A DNA stretch of 64,000 nt from a virus: the IMG/VR virus record IMGVR_UViG_3300021963_000080, positions 1-64,000 of that record, one strand, 5' to 3'. Numbering within the stretch: position 1 is the first letter of the stretch; each line of letters opens with the position of its first letter. This document shows positions 46,404-55,923 of the stretch, piece after piece. Both the position numbers and the translations under genes were made by a program. Under the pieces are notes generated by a model. That model did no database searches and was not told the DNA's origin. It worked only from the letters and a program-made list of their open reading frames with translations.

Positions 46404-46404
46404 T

Positions 46405-47706
46405 ATGGCGCTTAATGATTTTCCAGGCAAGGTTGTAATACAGCGCGCTGAAGTATACAACAGTCTTGGTACGAATTCAATTGTTAACAATCTATTATCA
46501 ATTGATATATTTGAAGACATATACACACCTTATGTGTACTGTGAGTTGTTAATTATCGATTACAATAAACTGGCCTCTTCTTTGCCACTTGTAGGAGAAG
46601 AGTTTTTGTTAATAGATTTTAAAACTGAAGACGGTCAGATTATTAGTTATCAGTTTTATTTGTACCAGCAAGATAATGGCGCAATTATAACTAATAATAA
46701 GTCGCAAGGATACTCGTTGCACGGAGTAACGCTCGAGCGAGCTTTTGATACAGCTAAAACTGTTTCGAGGTCCTACAAAGGAACATATGCTAGCATTGCT
46801 GGCCAAATTTACGACGACTTTATTAAAAAAGATACAGGAAAAGAATTCAACTACGAAGGGTCAAAGAGTGTAGCTCGATATATTGTACCTCAGATATCTC
46901 CTTTAAAAGCTATAGAGTATTGCAAGAAAAGAGCTGTGCCAGCCGGTAACGTTTTTAGCCCGTATACGTTCTTTAGAAATTCTCGTGGATATAATTTTAT
47001 ATCATTTAACAGTTTATTTCAGCTAGCAGGCAACTCAAGCGAAAATGTTATCCACACGTTTGGTTCTCCTTCACCCAATCCCACTGCTGATGATAATGAT
47101 ACTGTTGGGGGTAGAAATATTCGCAATGATATAATATCATTCGAGCCTCAAAATAAGTACAACTCTGTTAATAAAATTGATAGAGGAACGTACAGCACAA
47201 CGAGTTATAGTTTTGATTTGACTACAAAACAATTCACATTAAGAAAACAATTCAACCTGAGTGAAAATAAATCAAAATTTCAATTAGGAAGTGTTGGGGA
47301 GTTTAACACAGATGGGTTTTTGCAAGACTTCAATAATAGTCGTTGTTATGTAGAATACAGGCCAACTGATTTCAGTGTAGAATTAGAAGGTACTCAAACA
47401 GATTTCTTACCGGATGCTGTTGGAGAGATGAATGCTTACTTGGGATTATTTGGACAACAAGAAGTGCGGATGTTGTTGTATGGGGATTCTAATTTAACGT
47501 CCGGTCAAACATTAACCGTGACAATATATAAGCCTACGGATGAGATGAAGATACCTGAGGTAGACAATACACTTTCAGGAACATATTTAATATCGCGTAT
47601 AAGACATAATATTATATTCGGAACGCAGAATACGTACCAATGCCATATTACAGGCATTAAAGGTGCTATGAATGATACATTGAGAGGGTTGCAAAAAAAT
47701 GGCTGA
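46405..47706 (+). CDS. gp27: Baseplate hub protein gp27
   Basis: 433 residues (T4: 391). LLSIDIFEDIYTPYVYCELL and LHGVTLERAFDTAKTVSRSY, then a tail-like YLISRIRHNIIFGTQNTYQC, fit the gp27/gpD hub fold (four-barrel trimer) that holds the gp5 spike. Next gene gp5 overlaps by 8 bp. Confidence 0.8.
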   Translation: MALNDFPGKVVIQRAEVYNSLGTNSIVNNLLSIDIFEDIYTPYVYCELLIIDYNKLASSLPLVGEEFLLIDFKTEDGQIISYQFYLYQQDNGAIITNNKSQGYSLHGVTLERAFDTAKTVSRSYKGTYASIAGQIYDDFIKKDTGKEFNYEGSKSVARYIVPQISPLKAIEYCKKRAVPAGNVFSPYTFFRNSRGYNFISFNSLFQLAGNSSENVIHTFGSPSPNPTADDNDTVGGRNIRNDIISFEPQNKYNSVNKIDRGTYSTTSYSFDLTTKQFTLRKQFNLSENKSKFQLGSVGEFNTDGFLQDFNNSRCYVEYRPTDFSVELEGTQTDFLPDAVGEMNAYLGLFGQQEVRMLLYGDSNLTSGQTLTVTIYKPTDEMKIPEVDNTLSGTYLISRIRHNIIFGTQNTYQCHITGIKGAMNDTLRGLQKNG

Positions 47707-48610
47707 AATGGGTAAACAAGGTTTTGTTTGGTTTTTTGGTATTGTAGAGGATGTTATGGACCCCCTACAAGTAGGACGTGTCCGAGTTAGATGTCATAAC
47801 TTTCACAATATAAGCGATACGGTTTTGCCTACAAATGAACTGCCGTGGGCCCATGTTGTTCTTCCTACAACATCTGCTAGTTATCAGGGAAAAGGAATAT
47901 CTCCTACATTCATGCGAGAAGGAACGACTGTTGTGGGTTTCTTTGCTGATGGGGAAAGTGCTCAAATGCCAGTTGTGTTTGGTACGCTGCCAGGAATTCC
48001 ACAACCTAGTCCTGATTTTGTGGATTCGGAAAATATATCTCTTGAAAGTCACGATGTTAATAAATTGGCTCGAGGAATAAACAAGCTATCCCAAGCTAAA
48101 TTAGAAGTAGGGATTGACGAGAACGTAGAGGCTCCTCCAGGGGCTTTCTTTGGAGCTCAATATCCATTCAATAAAGTATTTGAGTCGGAGCGCGGCCATG
48201 TAATTGAAGTTGATGATACGCCAGGAGCGGAGAGAATACACATTTACCATAATGCTGGTCATTATACGGAAATGGTTCCAGGATTAAGAACAGATAAAGT
48301 TAATGGAGATCATATTGAGATTTCTATGCAAGCTCGATACATTAAGGTTCGAGGAGATATGGCAATTATCGTTGACGGCACCACTAGTATTTTATCCGAT
48401 GGGGCTATTACGATGGAGTCTAAAAAGCAAATAACAATGTCTGCCCCCTTGATAAATATATCAGGAACATTGGGAACAACAATAAACGGGGGATTGGTTA
48501 CTATTTCTGGAACTACTACCACCACAATCTCTGGTTTGTTGGGATTATATCTCAATCCTGGATCTTCGAGTAGTTCTGTTGACGTGGCCACAGCTGGTGG
48601 TAATCTCTAA
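47699..48610 (+). CDS. gp5: Baseplate spike gp5 without lysozyme domain
   Basis: 303 residues (T4: 575). OB-fold start GFVWFFGIVEDVMDPLQVGR, then LPWAHVVLPTTS, and MPVVFGTLPG; a spike section HVIEVDDTPGAERIHIYHNA; and a beta-helix end with TISG-type repeats. The T4 gp5 lysozyme domain is missing, as in marine relatives. Peptidoglycan cutting may instead use the M23 protein at 38926. Confidence 0.85.
   Translation: MAEMGKQGFVWFFGIVEDVMDPLQVGRVRVRCHNFHNISDTVLPTNELPWAHVVLPTTSASYQGKGISPTFMREGTTVVGFFADGESAQMPVVFGTLPGIPQPSPDFVDSENISLESHDVNKLARGINKLSQAKLEVGIDENVEAPPGAFFGAQYPFNKVFESERGHVIEVDDTPGAERIHIYHNAGHYTEMVPGLRTDKVNGDHIEISMQARYIKVRGDMAIIVDGTTSILSDGAITMESKKQITMSAPLINISGTLGTTINGGLVTISGTTTTTISGLLGLYLNPGSSSSSVDVATAGGNL
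48451..48458 (+). promoter_or_regulatory. Late octamer match inside gp5
   Basis: GATAAATA within the gp5 coding region, 160 bp before the PAAR gene. Could be an internal late promoter or chance. Confidence 0.25.
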
Positions 48611-48619
48611 GGACAATAT

Positions 48620-48886
48620 ATGCCAAAAAGTGTAGGCCGTGTAGGATTAGATACAGCAGGGGGGTTATTGAATACTCCTTTAGTTCCTAATGTATTTGTG
48701 AATGGATTACCCATTGCTGTGGTTGGAACAATTGTAGCTTATCATGGCAAAACTCCTCACGATGCTGTCAAGATGGCTATAGGTAGTGGTAATGTATTTG
48801 CAGGAGGATTGCCTGTATGTGGAGCTGGAGATGCTGCTACGTGCGGCCACCTACTTGTTTCAACTTCTAACGTATTTGTAAATTAA
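48620..48886 (+). CDS. PAAR spike-tip protein (gp5.4-like)
   Basis: 88 residues. GRVGLDTAGGLLNTP, FVNGLPIAVVGTIVAYHG, VFAGGLPVCGAGDAATCGHL give the PAAR repeat layout with His and Cys residues for the metal ion at the tip. It caps the gp5 spike. AGGAC ribosome site. Full length for phage PAAR proteins. Confidence 0.88.
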   Translation: MPKSVGRVGLDTAGGLLNTPLVPNVFVNGLPIAVVGTIVAYHGKTPHDAVKMAIGSGNVFAGGLPVCGAGDAATCGHLLVSTSNVFVN

Positions 48887-49315
48887 ATGACCACAATAAC
48901 CACAGCTGAAAAATACACTACTACCTCTTTAAAAGCAGAGCTGTATAGTGACTTTTTTGTTGGATTGGATATCCATCCTGGTAAGAAAGATTTGGCGCGG
49001 GCCACAAACGAAGTTGCTATTAAAAGAGCTATAACTAACTTACTTCTCACTGATTTTGACGAGCGCTTATATCAACCAAACTTAGGGGCTAATTTAAAAT
49101 ACTTGCTGTTTGAACCAGCTGACGGGGAAACGTTGTCTATCATGCGTGAGCATATAGAGAATTGTCTTACAAAGTTCGAACCAAGGATCAGAATATTATC
49201 TTTGAATATAGGAGCCTCAGCTGATGAGCAGCGTATTAATGTTACGTTGATTTTCTCAACTGTTAACATACCCAAACCAATAACAATTAACCTAATTCTT
49301 AATAGAGTTCGATAA
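48887..49315 (+). CDS. gp25: Baseplate wedge subunit gp25
   Basis: 142 residues (T4: 132). LYSDFFVGLDIHPGKKDLAR, NEVAIKRAITNLLLTDFDER and YQPNLGANLKYLLFEP are the gp25-like/GPW family core with the EPR-like motif (KFEPRIRIL). It forms the inner wedge with gp6 and gp53. Starts directly at the PAAR stop. Confidence 0.92.
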   Translation: MTTITTAEKYTTTSLKAELYSDFFVGLDIHPGKKDLARATNEVAIKRAITNLLLTDFDERLYQPNLGANLKYLLFEPADGETLSIMREHIENCLTKFEPRIRILSLNIGASADEQRINVTLIFSTVNIPKPITINLILNRVR

Positions 49316-51111
49316 TGGCAAACGAATCAATCAACTTAGTAAATTTAGACTTTAATGCATTAAAGTCATCTCTTAAAACTCATCTCTCAGGCCAAGCTGC
49401 TTTTCAAGATTATGATTTTGATGGTTCGAACATGGCCGTGTTGTTGGATCTATTGGCTTACAACACATACATCAATTCTTTCTATCTCAATATGGTAGCA
49501 AGTGAGATGTTTTTAGATTCAGCTCAGTTAAGAGATAGCGTTATATCCCATGCCAAGACATTAAACTATACTCCTCGCTCTTTCAGATCAGCTACAGCTA
49601 GAATTAACATTGCGGTCACGCCTTCTGTTTCTTCCAACACAACGACGGTGACAATTCCACGTGGCACATCGTTCACGTCTAAGGTTGGTTCAAACACATA
49701 TACATTCACATTACCAGACAACCACGTTATAACTGGATCGAGTAATGGTGTGTTTAGCGTATCAAACGTTGAAATAAAAGAAGGCGTATTGATGACTGAT
49801 ACGTTCATATACAACCAAACAAGCAGCGATCAGCGTTTTATTATTTCTAATCCAACTGTTGATACAACCACGCTGAGAGTATATGTTACAGAAAATAATG
49901 GCTCTAACGTTTTATCTTATACACAAGCCAATTCATATTTAAACATTGATTCAACTTCTCAAGTATTCTTCTTACAATCAGCAGAGAACGATTTGTATGA
50001 AGTTGTTTTTGGTAACGGTACACAAGGACGTCCTCCTTCTCATGGCGCCGCAGTTTCTGTTGTATATGGAGTAGGTAACGGAGAGCTTCCAAACGGATGT
50101 GCTCTGTTTAGTTCCGATGATGCAATTGATGGCCACAATAATGTTGCTATTACAACTGTCTCCGTGGCTACTGGCGGTCTCGTACATGAAACAACACAAT
50201 CGATTCGTAAGAACGCGCCTCGCTATTTTCAAACCCAAGAGCGTGCAGTTAATGCAGCTGATTACAAAACGTTATTACAATTAGCTTACCCAGAAATTAA
50301 TGCCATTCACGTTTATGGGGGTGAGGAAGAAGATCCACCTCGCTACGGCAAAGTCGTTGTCTCTTTAGATATTGTAGACTCAGATGGAGTTTCAGAAAGC
50401 AATAAAACTGTATATCAGAAATTTCTAAAAGAGCGTTGCCCGCTTACCATCGATCCGGTATTCATCGATCCGGAATACTTAAACTTAGAAGTGTATAGTG
50501 TTGTAACTTATAACATTAACACAATAACTGTTTCCGAAAACGATCTATTATCCACGGTTAAATCTAAAGTACGTGTTTTCAACGAACAAAATTTAAACGA
50601 CTTCAATACTACATTCAGATATTCCAAATTAGTGGAAAGCATTGATAGTGTTAGTACTAGTGTTTTAAGTAATGGCACAGAGGTAGTACCATATAAAGCT
50701 CTCAATCCTGTATTGAATAGCCCTTCACCATTTACCGTACGGTTCAATAATAAACTAAAGATCTTGAACTCTGCTTACATTCATCCGTACGTGTCTAACC
50801 ACGCCGTGACCTCTACATACTTTACATATAATGGGGTTTTATGTAGAATGGAAGATGATGGTAATGGAGTAATGCGTCTTGTTTCATTAGAAACCCAAGA
50901 CGGTCAGCATGTCACTGTAATTAATATCGGTACTGTAGATTATGATACCGGTACAGTATTCATTAACGGTTTAAATATATCTTCCTATGAGGGACCATAT
51001 ATTAAAATGAGAGCCGTAACTGATTTGCATGATATTGATGCTATGTTAAATAACATTATCCGAATAAAAGATGAGGATATTTTTGTAACGGCTAATGGTA
51101 TAAGACGATGA
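49315..51111 (+). CDS. gp6: Baseplate wedge subunit gp6
   Basis: 598 residues (T4: 660). FDGSNMAVLLDLLAYNTYIN with SFYLNMVASEMFLDSA is the gp6/J-like signature; a beta domain with FVNTT-like repeats and the RSFRSATARINIAVTP linker follow; RKNAPRYFQTQERAVNAADYK is the second conserved block. gp6 forms the ring that holds the wedges. Overlaps gp25 by one base. Confidence 0.92.
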   Translation: MANESINLVNLDFNALKSSLKTHLSGQAAFQDYDFDGSNMAVLLDLLAYNTYINSFYLNMVASEMFLDSAQLRDSVISHAKTLNYTPRSFRSATARINIAVTPSVSSNTTTVTIPRGTSFTSKVGSNTYTFTLPDNHVITGSSNGVFSVSNVEIKEGVLMTDTFIYNQTSSDQRFIISNPTVDTTTLRVYVTENNGSNVLSYTQANSYLNIDSTSQVFFLQSAENDLYEVVFGNGTQGRPPSHGAAVSVVYGVGNGELPNGCALFSSDDAIDGHNNVAITTVSVATGGLVHETTQSIRKNAPRYFQTQERAVNAADYKTLLQLAYPEINAIHVYGGEEEDPPRYGKVVVSLDIVDSDGVSESNKTVYQKFLKERCPLTIDPVFIDPEYLNLEVYSVVTYNINTITVSENDLLSTVKSKVRVFNEQNLNDFNTTFRYSKLVESIDSVSTSVLSNGTEVVPYKALNPVLNSPSPFTVRFNNKLKILNSAYIHPYVSNHAVTSTYFTYNGVLCRMEDDGNGVMRLVSLETQDGQHVTVINIGTVDYDTGTVFINGLNISSYEGPYIKMRAVTDLHDIDAMLNNIIRIKDEDIFVTANGIRR

Positions 51112-54100
51112 AGTACACGTATGGAAAAATTTCTCCTTTAGTAGAAACACAGTTTCCTGCTTTCTATAGAGAAGAAGGTCCTCTATTTGTATCGTTTGTA
51201 AAAGCCTACTATGAATGGCTAGAATCAAGCGGGAACCCTCTTTATTACTCAAGAAACCTTTTATCGTTTAAGGATATAGACACAACCCTTGATCAATTTC
51301 TTCCTCATTTCCAAACAATGTATTTGGATGGAGTGTCTCTTACTGGTGTAGAACAAAAACGCGATGTTATAAAACACGCATTAGATATTCACAGAACAAA
51401 AGGAACGATTCAAGCTCTACGTCTTGTATTTCGTTTGCTTTTTGATGAAGCGGTAAACGTTTATTATCCTGGTAATGATATTCTGAGAACATCAGACGGC
51501 AAATGGACTGTACCAATTTATTTGGAATTGTCTATCAGCAGTAAGACAGTTGGGTTTGTAGGAAAAGATATAACCGGTACTGTATCGGGAGCAAGAGCTT
51601 TTGTAGAAAGTGTGGTACGACGCAATCACAACGGTAACGTCATTGATGTTGCATATCTATCTAATGTTCGCGGTCAATTTATTACCGATGAATTAGTGAG
51701 TAGCGATAATGTCGTTGAAGGCAGTCCTAGAATCGTAGGATCATTAACGTCAATAGAAGTAACAACAGCTGGTAGCGATTTTGAAATCGGTCAAATATTG
51801 AATGTTACGTCAGATCGAACAGGCCGTTTAGGAAAAGTCCGCGTTACAGACGTTGGTGTTAGAACTGGTGAAGTTAACTACAGACTTCAAGATGGTGGAT
51901 TTGGATATACTCTGAATGCTAATGTGTTCGGCGACACTCAGAAAGTATATGTGTCAGCAAACGTTCTTTCAATAACCTCGTTCACAACCAGTAACACTTC
52001 TATAACAAACTACAGTGAATTTAGTACCGTAAGACAGCCCCTCGTAAACGTAGCTTTCTCAAGTGCTAACGTTACTTTTGCCAATGGTAGTTTAGTGTAT
52101 GGAGTCAATTCCACAGGGGGCTACGTTGCTGGGGGATTCATTCTTGGGGCAAACCAAGTAACGACAACAGGCTGGTTGCTGATATCTCCACATAGTGTTG
52201 CTAATGTCGGTTTAGATACAATAACGAGCGCAAACACTTTATCTGGATCATTCGTTGTAGGCGAGATGGTATATCAAGCAAATGCTTCAGGTAATGCTGC
52301 TGTCGGTGTTGTGGTATATGCTAACAGCTCTGCTGCAACACTAGACCAACGCTTTGGTCCTTTTACTACCAATACTTTGCTAGTTGGCAAAACGTCACAT
52401 TGTACTGCTAACGTCACTACTGTTAGTACTCTAGCATTTGATAATACAAACTTCAGTAATGCGTCTATCACAAAAATATATGCAAACGCCACAACAAACG
52501 GAGCTGTCAAATCTACAGCTACGGATATAACAGCAGTTGGTACTGTTGTTGGAAGTAATTCCCAAGCAGTAGGCGTTTACAGCATCACAAATGCGTTTGT
52601 TGCTGATGCTTCAAACCGCAATTACATCTACGATACATCGACAGGAGCACAAGCAGTTGTTACCATCATAAGTTCTGGTAGCCCTGGCGGATTTAAAATT
52701 GGTGGTATTTCAAATACAGAAATTGTTTTCATAGGAGCAGATAGGCTTAACGGAAATAATAGCGGTAACGTATCTTTTATGTCCATTAATTTGAATGCTA
52801 ATAATTCTAATGCTGCGTCAAATACTGGCTATGGGTTTGCCCGCCTTCCTGCTGCAAATAGTTCTTCCGTAATAGGAACAGCTCTTACTAAAATACCATT
52901 AACAATCGGTTCTATTATTTCATTGACAGAACGTAATCCTGGTAACGATAATACAGCTCAGCCTTTTGTTGTGGAAATAGAGAAAGCGATTGCTGCTTAT
53001 GGCAAGCGAGAAATAATTAATTTAAACATTACCAATCAAACGGCTGGATTTAGAGACGGAGAACTCGCAACTCAATCAATCATAAGTCCAGGAATTTCTG
53101 CAAACGTTGGTAGTGTTTCTGGTACGTTCGATACTGCTGGTAGAGAAGTTGTCACTCAAGTTCGCTCCGATGGTAATACAGTCTATGGTGAGATTTACTC
53201 CGCTGCTGTAATTGGAGCGAATGGATCTTTACGTATCCTCGTATCAAATACAGCAAATACGTTCGATGTATCCAATACCATTGTGGGAACATATTCGGGA
53301 GCAGTTGCTACGCCAAATGCAATTGTGGCAAACAATCTTACTATTAGTGCTAAAGGTATAATTGAATCTTCAAACAGCAGTTTAGTTACACTACGAAGAA
53401 TATCGTTTGTTAATTTCATTACAGGAACAGTTCTTGTTGGAGCGGAATCTGGCTCGACGGCCAATGTTGTTTATATTACGGAAGATGCGTCAGCAAATGT
53501 TCTTGGCAATAATGCTGTCGTAGAAGCCGCGGCCGGTATTACAAACGGAACACTCCGATCTGTAGAAGTAGTCGATTCGGGATTCTCTTATCAGAGCGGC
53601 GAATACATCACACTATATGCCGACAATAATCCAATCGAGGGTGCTGGATTGGTTACTCTTGGTACGCAAGGTTCAAGCGAAGGGTATTGGAAGGGTCAGG
53701 ACGGCTTCTTGGACAGCAATAAGTATATCCAGGACAATCATTACTACCAAGAATACTCATATGAGATTCAATCTGGTATCGATCAGAATAAATATAATGA
53801 TTTTGTTAAAAACACTGTGCACGTTGCTGGCACAAGGATGTTTGGATCATTCTATAAAGATTTAGTAGGACAAAACGCTCCGGTACGTGTAGAGGCCACA
53901 TACCCAAAAATCACTACGCTAAGTTTAGGTAGTATTGTGGGAGACTTTACTGCAGGAGAATTGGTCAATCAATCCAACGGTACATCAAATACAGCAAACG
54001 GTTATGTATTATCGTTTAGTAACACCCTAAATACCTTACAACTTATAAACACTGTAGGGACATTTGTAACGTCCAACGTTGTTACAGGAGCAAACTCTTC

Positions 54101-54143
54101 TGCTCAAGGTAACACAACAACCATAGAGATTACTATTTCTTAA
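51108..54143 (+). CDS. gp7: Baseplate wedge gp7-like protein
   Basis: 1011 residues (T4 gp7: 1032). The N-terminal 130 residues (FPAFYREEGPLFVSFVKAYY; LDQFLPHFQTMYLDG; IHRTKGTIQALRLVFRLLF) match the gp7/gpI-like wedge start. The rest is a long beta-rich, Asn/Ser/Val-rich region with many small repeats of the form GSFxVGExVYQxNxSGNAAxGVVxYANSS. Order gp6-gp7-gp8 agrees with T4. Confidence 0.75.
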   Translation: MKYTYGKISPLVETQFPAFYREEGPLFVSFVKAYYEWLESSGNPLYYSRNLLSFKDIDTTLDQFLPHFQTMYLDGVSLTGVEQKRDVIKHALDIHRTKGTIQALRLVFRLLFDEAVNVYYPGNDILRTSDGKWTVPIYLELSISSKTVGFVGKDITGTVSGARAFVESVVRRNHNGNVIDVAYLSNVRGQFITDELVSSDNVVEGSPRIVGSLTSIEVTTAGSDFEIGQILNVTSDRTGRLGKVRVTDVGVRTGEVNYRLQDGGFGYTLNANVFGDTQKVYVSANVLSITSFTTSNTSITNYSEFSTVRQPLVNVAFSSANVTFANGSLVYGVNSTGGYVAGGFILGANQVTTTGWLLISPHSVANVGLDTITSANTLSGSFVVGEMVYQANASGNAAVGVVVYANSSAATLDQRFGPFTTNTLLVGKTSHCTANVTTVSTLAFDNTNFSNASITKIYANATTNGAVKSTATDITAVGTVVGSNSQAVGVYSITNAFVADASNRNYIYDTSTGAQAVVTIISSGSPGGFKIGGISNTEIVFIGADRLNGNNSGNVSFMSINLNANNSNAASNTGYGFARLPAANSSSVIGTALTKIPLTIGSIISLTERNPGNDNTAQPFVVEIEKAIAAYGKREIINLNITNQTAGFRDGELATQSIISPGISANVGSVSGTFDTAGREVVTQVRSDGNTVYGEIYSAAVIGANGSLRILVSNTANTFDVSNTIVGTYSGAVATPNAIVANNLTISAKGIIESSNSSLVTLRRISFVNFITGTVLVGAESGSTANVVYITEDASANVLGNNAVVEAAAGITNGTLRSVEVVDSGFSYQSGEYITLYADNNPIEGAGLVTLGTQGSSEGYWKGQDGFLDSNKYIQDNHYYQEYSYEIQSGIDQNKYNDFVKNTVHVAGTRMFGSFYKDLVGQNAPVRVEATYPKITTLSLGSIVGDFTAGELVNQSNGTSNTANGYVLSFSNTLNTLQLINTVGTFVTSNVVTGANSSAQGNTTTIEITIS

Positions 54144-54144
54144 T

Positions 54145-55914
54145 ATGTCAAAGATTTTCACGAATCGTTTTAAAATTAATGCAATTAATGCATTAGTTGC
54201 ATCTCAGCCTGCGTATTTTATTTTTGTTGGCCGTCATACGCCTTATGATAACGAATCTATACCTCCTACCCTCGTCGATAACATTCAGACAACATACGTT
54301 GACGTCTACGACCAAATGCTCTTTGCTAAAGCCGTCGAACAAACGGATGTATCATTCATGGTACCGAGAGTAGATTGGACATACGGTACCGTTTATAACC
54401 AATATGACCACCAATCGACTGCTCTATATGATACATCGTTTTATGTAAGCGTTGACTCTGGTAGTGGATATGATGTATTCAAATGTTTGAGTAATGCAGG
54501 AGGGATTCCTTCTACTATTGCTCCTGATTTGGCCCAAACGTCTGCTAGCGATGACATATACGAAACATCGGACGGGTACCAATGGAAGTATATGTACTCT
54601 ATTACTAATGCCCAGTTTGATAAATTTGCCACAGCAGATTTTATTCCTGTTATAACTAATGCAAACGTTGTAGCAAATGCTGTACATGGTTCTATAGATT
54701 ATATTGATGTGTCATATGAGGGATCTAACTATGATTCGTACACTAATGGAGCTTTCCAGTCTGTCACAGTAGCTGGTAATACTCAAGTTTTTTATATTCA
54801 ATCAACCGCTTCTGCTAATTCTAATTTTTATAACGGATGTGCAATCAAAGTAACGTCGGGAACAGGGACCGGTCAGCAGCGTACTGTAGAAAGCTACACA
54901 GTAAGTGGTTCGACAAGACAGATTGTTATCAATACAGCTTTTGATGTCAATCCTACTACTTCCTCAACGTATGAAATAACTCCAAATGCAGTCGTTGTAG
55001 GAGATGGTTCTGGCTTTATTGGAAGAGCAATAGTAAACTCTACATCTAACTCAATATATAAAGTTGAGATTACTGATCGGGGTACAGACTATACATTTGG
55101 ATCGCTAACATTTACAGGAAATACAGGTGGCATTTCCAACACAGCAGTTGGTAGAGTTATTATCAGTCCTCCCGGAGGACATGGTAGCGATGCTACAGAA
55201 GAGCTTGGGGCTCATTATATGGGGCTAAGCGTTAAGTTCGATACATCTGAAGCAATCGCAAATGGTAAAGTATTTGATGTTAATGATTTTAGAGTGATAG
55301 GGGTTCTAAGTAGTCCTCTACTCGCAAACTTAGAGCTTACATACACTGGGTCAATTGGAACGTTTGAAGTTGGTGAGCAAATAACTCAATCAAACACAGG
55401 CGCGAGTGGATATGTTACATTTGCAAACACTACAGTATTGAGAATGGCAAATGTTAGCTCTAGCAATAACTGGTTTGTACCGGGAAATTCAATATACGGA
55501 GTAATAACTGGGGGAAACACCGCCACGACTGCTCAGGTAGTTTCGGTTAGAAACAACGGTAGTGCCAATCTATCAGCAAACCTTGCTTACATCAACCAAA
55601 CAACAACTTTAAATGTATCCGCTGTGACGGGGACATTTACTGAAGATGAAATTGTTACTGGAACAGGAAATACAGCAACATCGAATGCTGTATTATATAA
55701 AGCCAATAGTTCCGTAATACACATTACAAACGTTAAGGGTACTTTCGGGGGTACATTAACAGGCGCCGATAGCGGTGCAACTGCAACAATAACAACAACT
55801 CGTCCCGGAGACTTTGTTGTTGGTAGCGGAGATGTTGTCTATATAGAGAATATTACCGCGATAAATAAAAATGCAGGCCAAACAGAAAAAATTAAAGCAG
55901 TTATCGAGTTCTAA
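54145..55914 (+). CDS. gp8: Baseplate wedge gp8-like protein
   Basis: 589 residues (T4: 334). The N-terminal 180 residues hold gp8 blocks: YFIFVGRHTPYDNESIPPTL, DQMLFAKAVEQTDVSFMVPR, YDTSFYVSVDSGSGYDVFKC and DGYQWKYMYSIT. The larger C-part has the same small beta modules as gp7 (GTFEVGEQITQSNTGASGYV), explaining the extra length. Confidence 0.85.
   Translation: MSKIFTNRFKINAINALVASQPAYFIFVGRHTPYDNESIPPTLVDNIQTTYVDVYDQMLFAKAVEQTDVSFMVPRVDWTYGTVYNQYDHQSTALYDTSFYVSVDSGSGYDVFKCLSNAGGIPSTIAPDLAQTSASDDIYETSDGYQWKYMYSITNAQFDKFATADFIPVITNANVVANAVHGSIDYIDVSYEGSNYDSYTNGAFQSVTVAGNTQVFYIQSTASANSNFYNGCAIKVTSGTGTGQQRTVESYTVSGSTRQIVINTAFDVNPTTSSTYEITPNAVVVGDGSGFIGRAIVNSTSNSIYKVEITDRGTDYTFGSLTFTGNTGGISNTAVGRVIISPPGGHGSDATEELGAHYMGLSVKFDTSEAIANGKVFDVNDFRVIGVLSSPLLANLELTYTGSIGTFEVGEQITQSNTGASGYVTFANTTVLRMANVSSSNNWFVPGNSIYGVITGGNTATTAQVVSVRNNGSANLSANLAYINQTTTLNVSAVTGTFTEDEIVTGTGNTATSNAVLYKANSSVIHITNVKGTFGGTLTGADSGATATITTTRPGDFVVGSGDVVYIENITAINKNAGQTEKIKAVIEF
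55860..55867 (+). promoter_or_regulatory. Late octamer match before the 2165-residue gene
   Basis: GATAAATA in the last codons of gp8, 56 bp before the next ATG (55924), which has AGAGGAAGTC. Position fits a late promoter, but the match is inside coding DNA. Confidence 0.35.
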
Positions 55915-55923
55915 GAGGAAGTC

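Noticed and set aside
48310-48591. Minus-strand ORF opposite the gp5 beta-helix
   Set aside because: Mirror of the repetitive spike region; no ribosome site.
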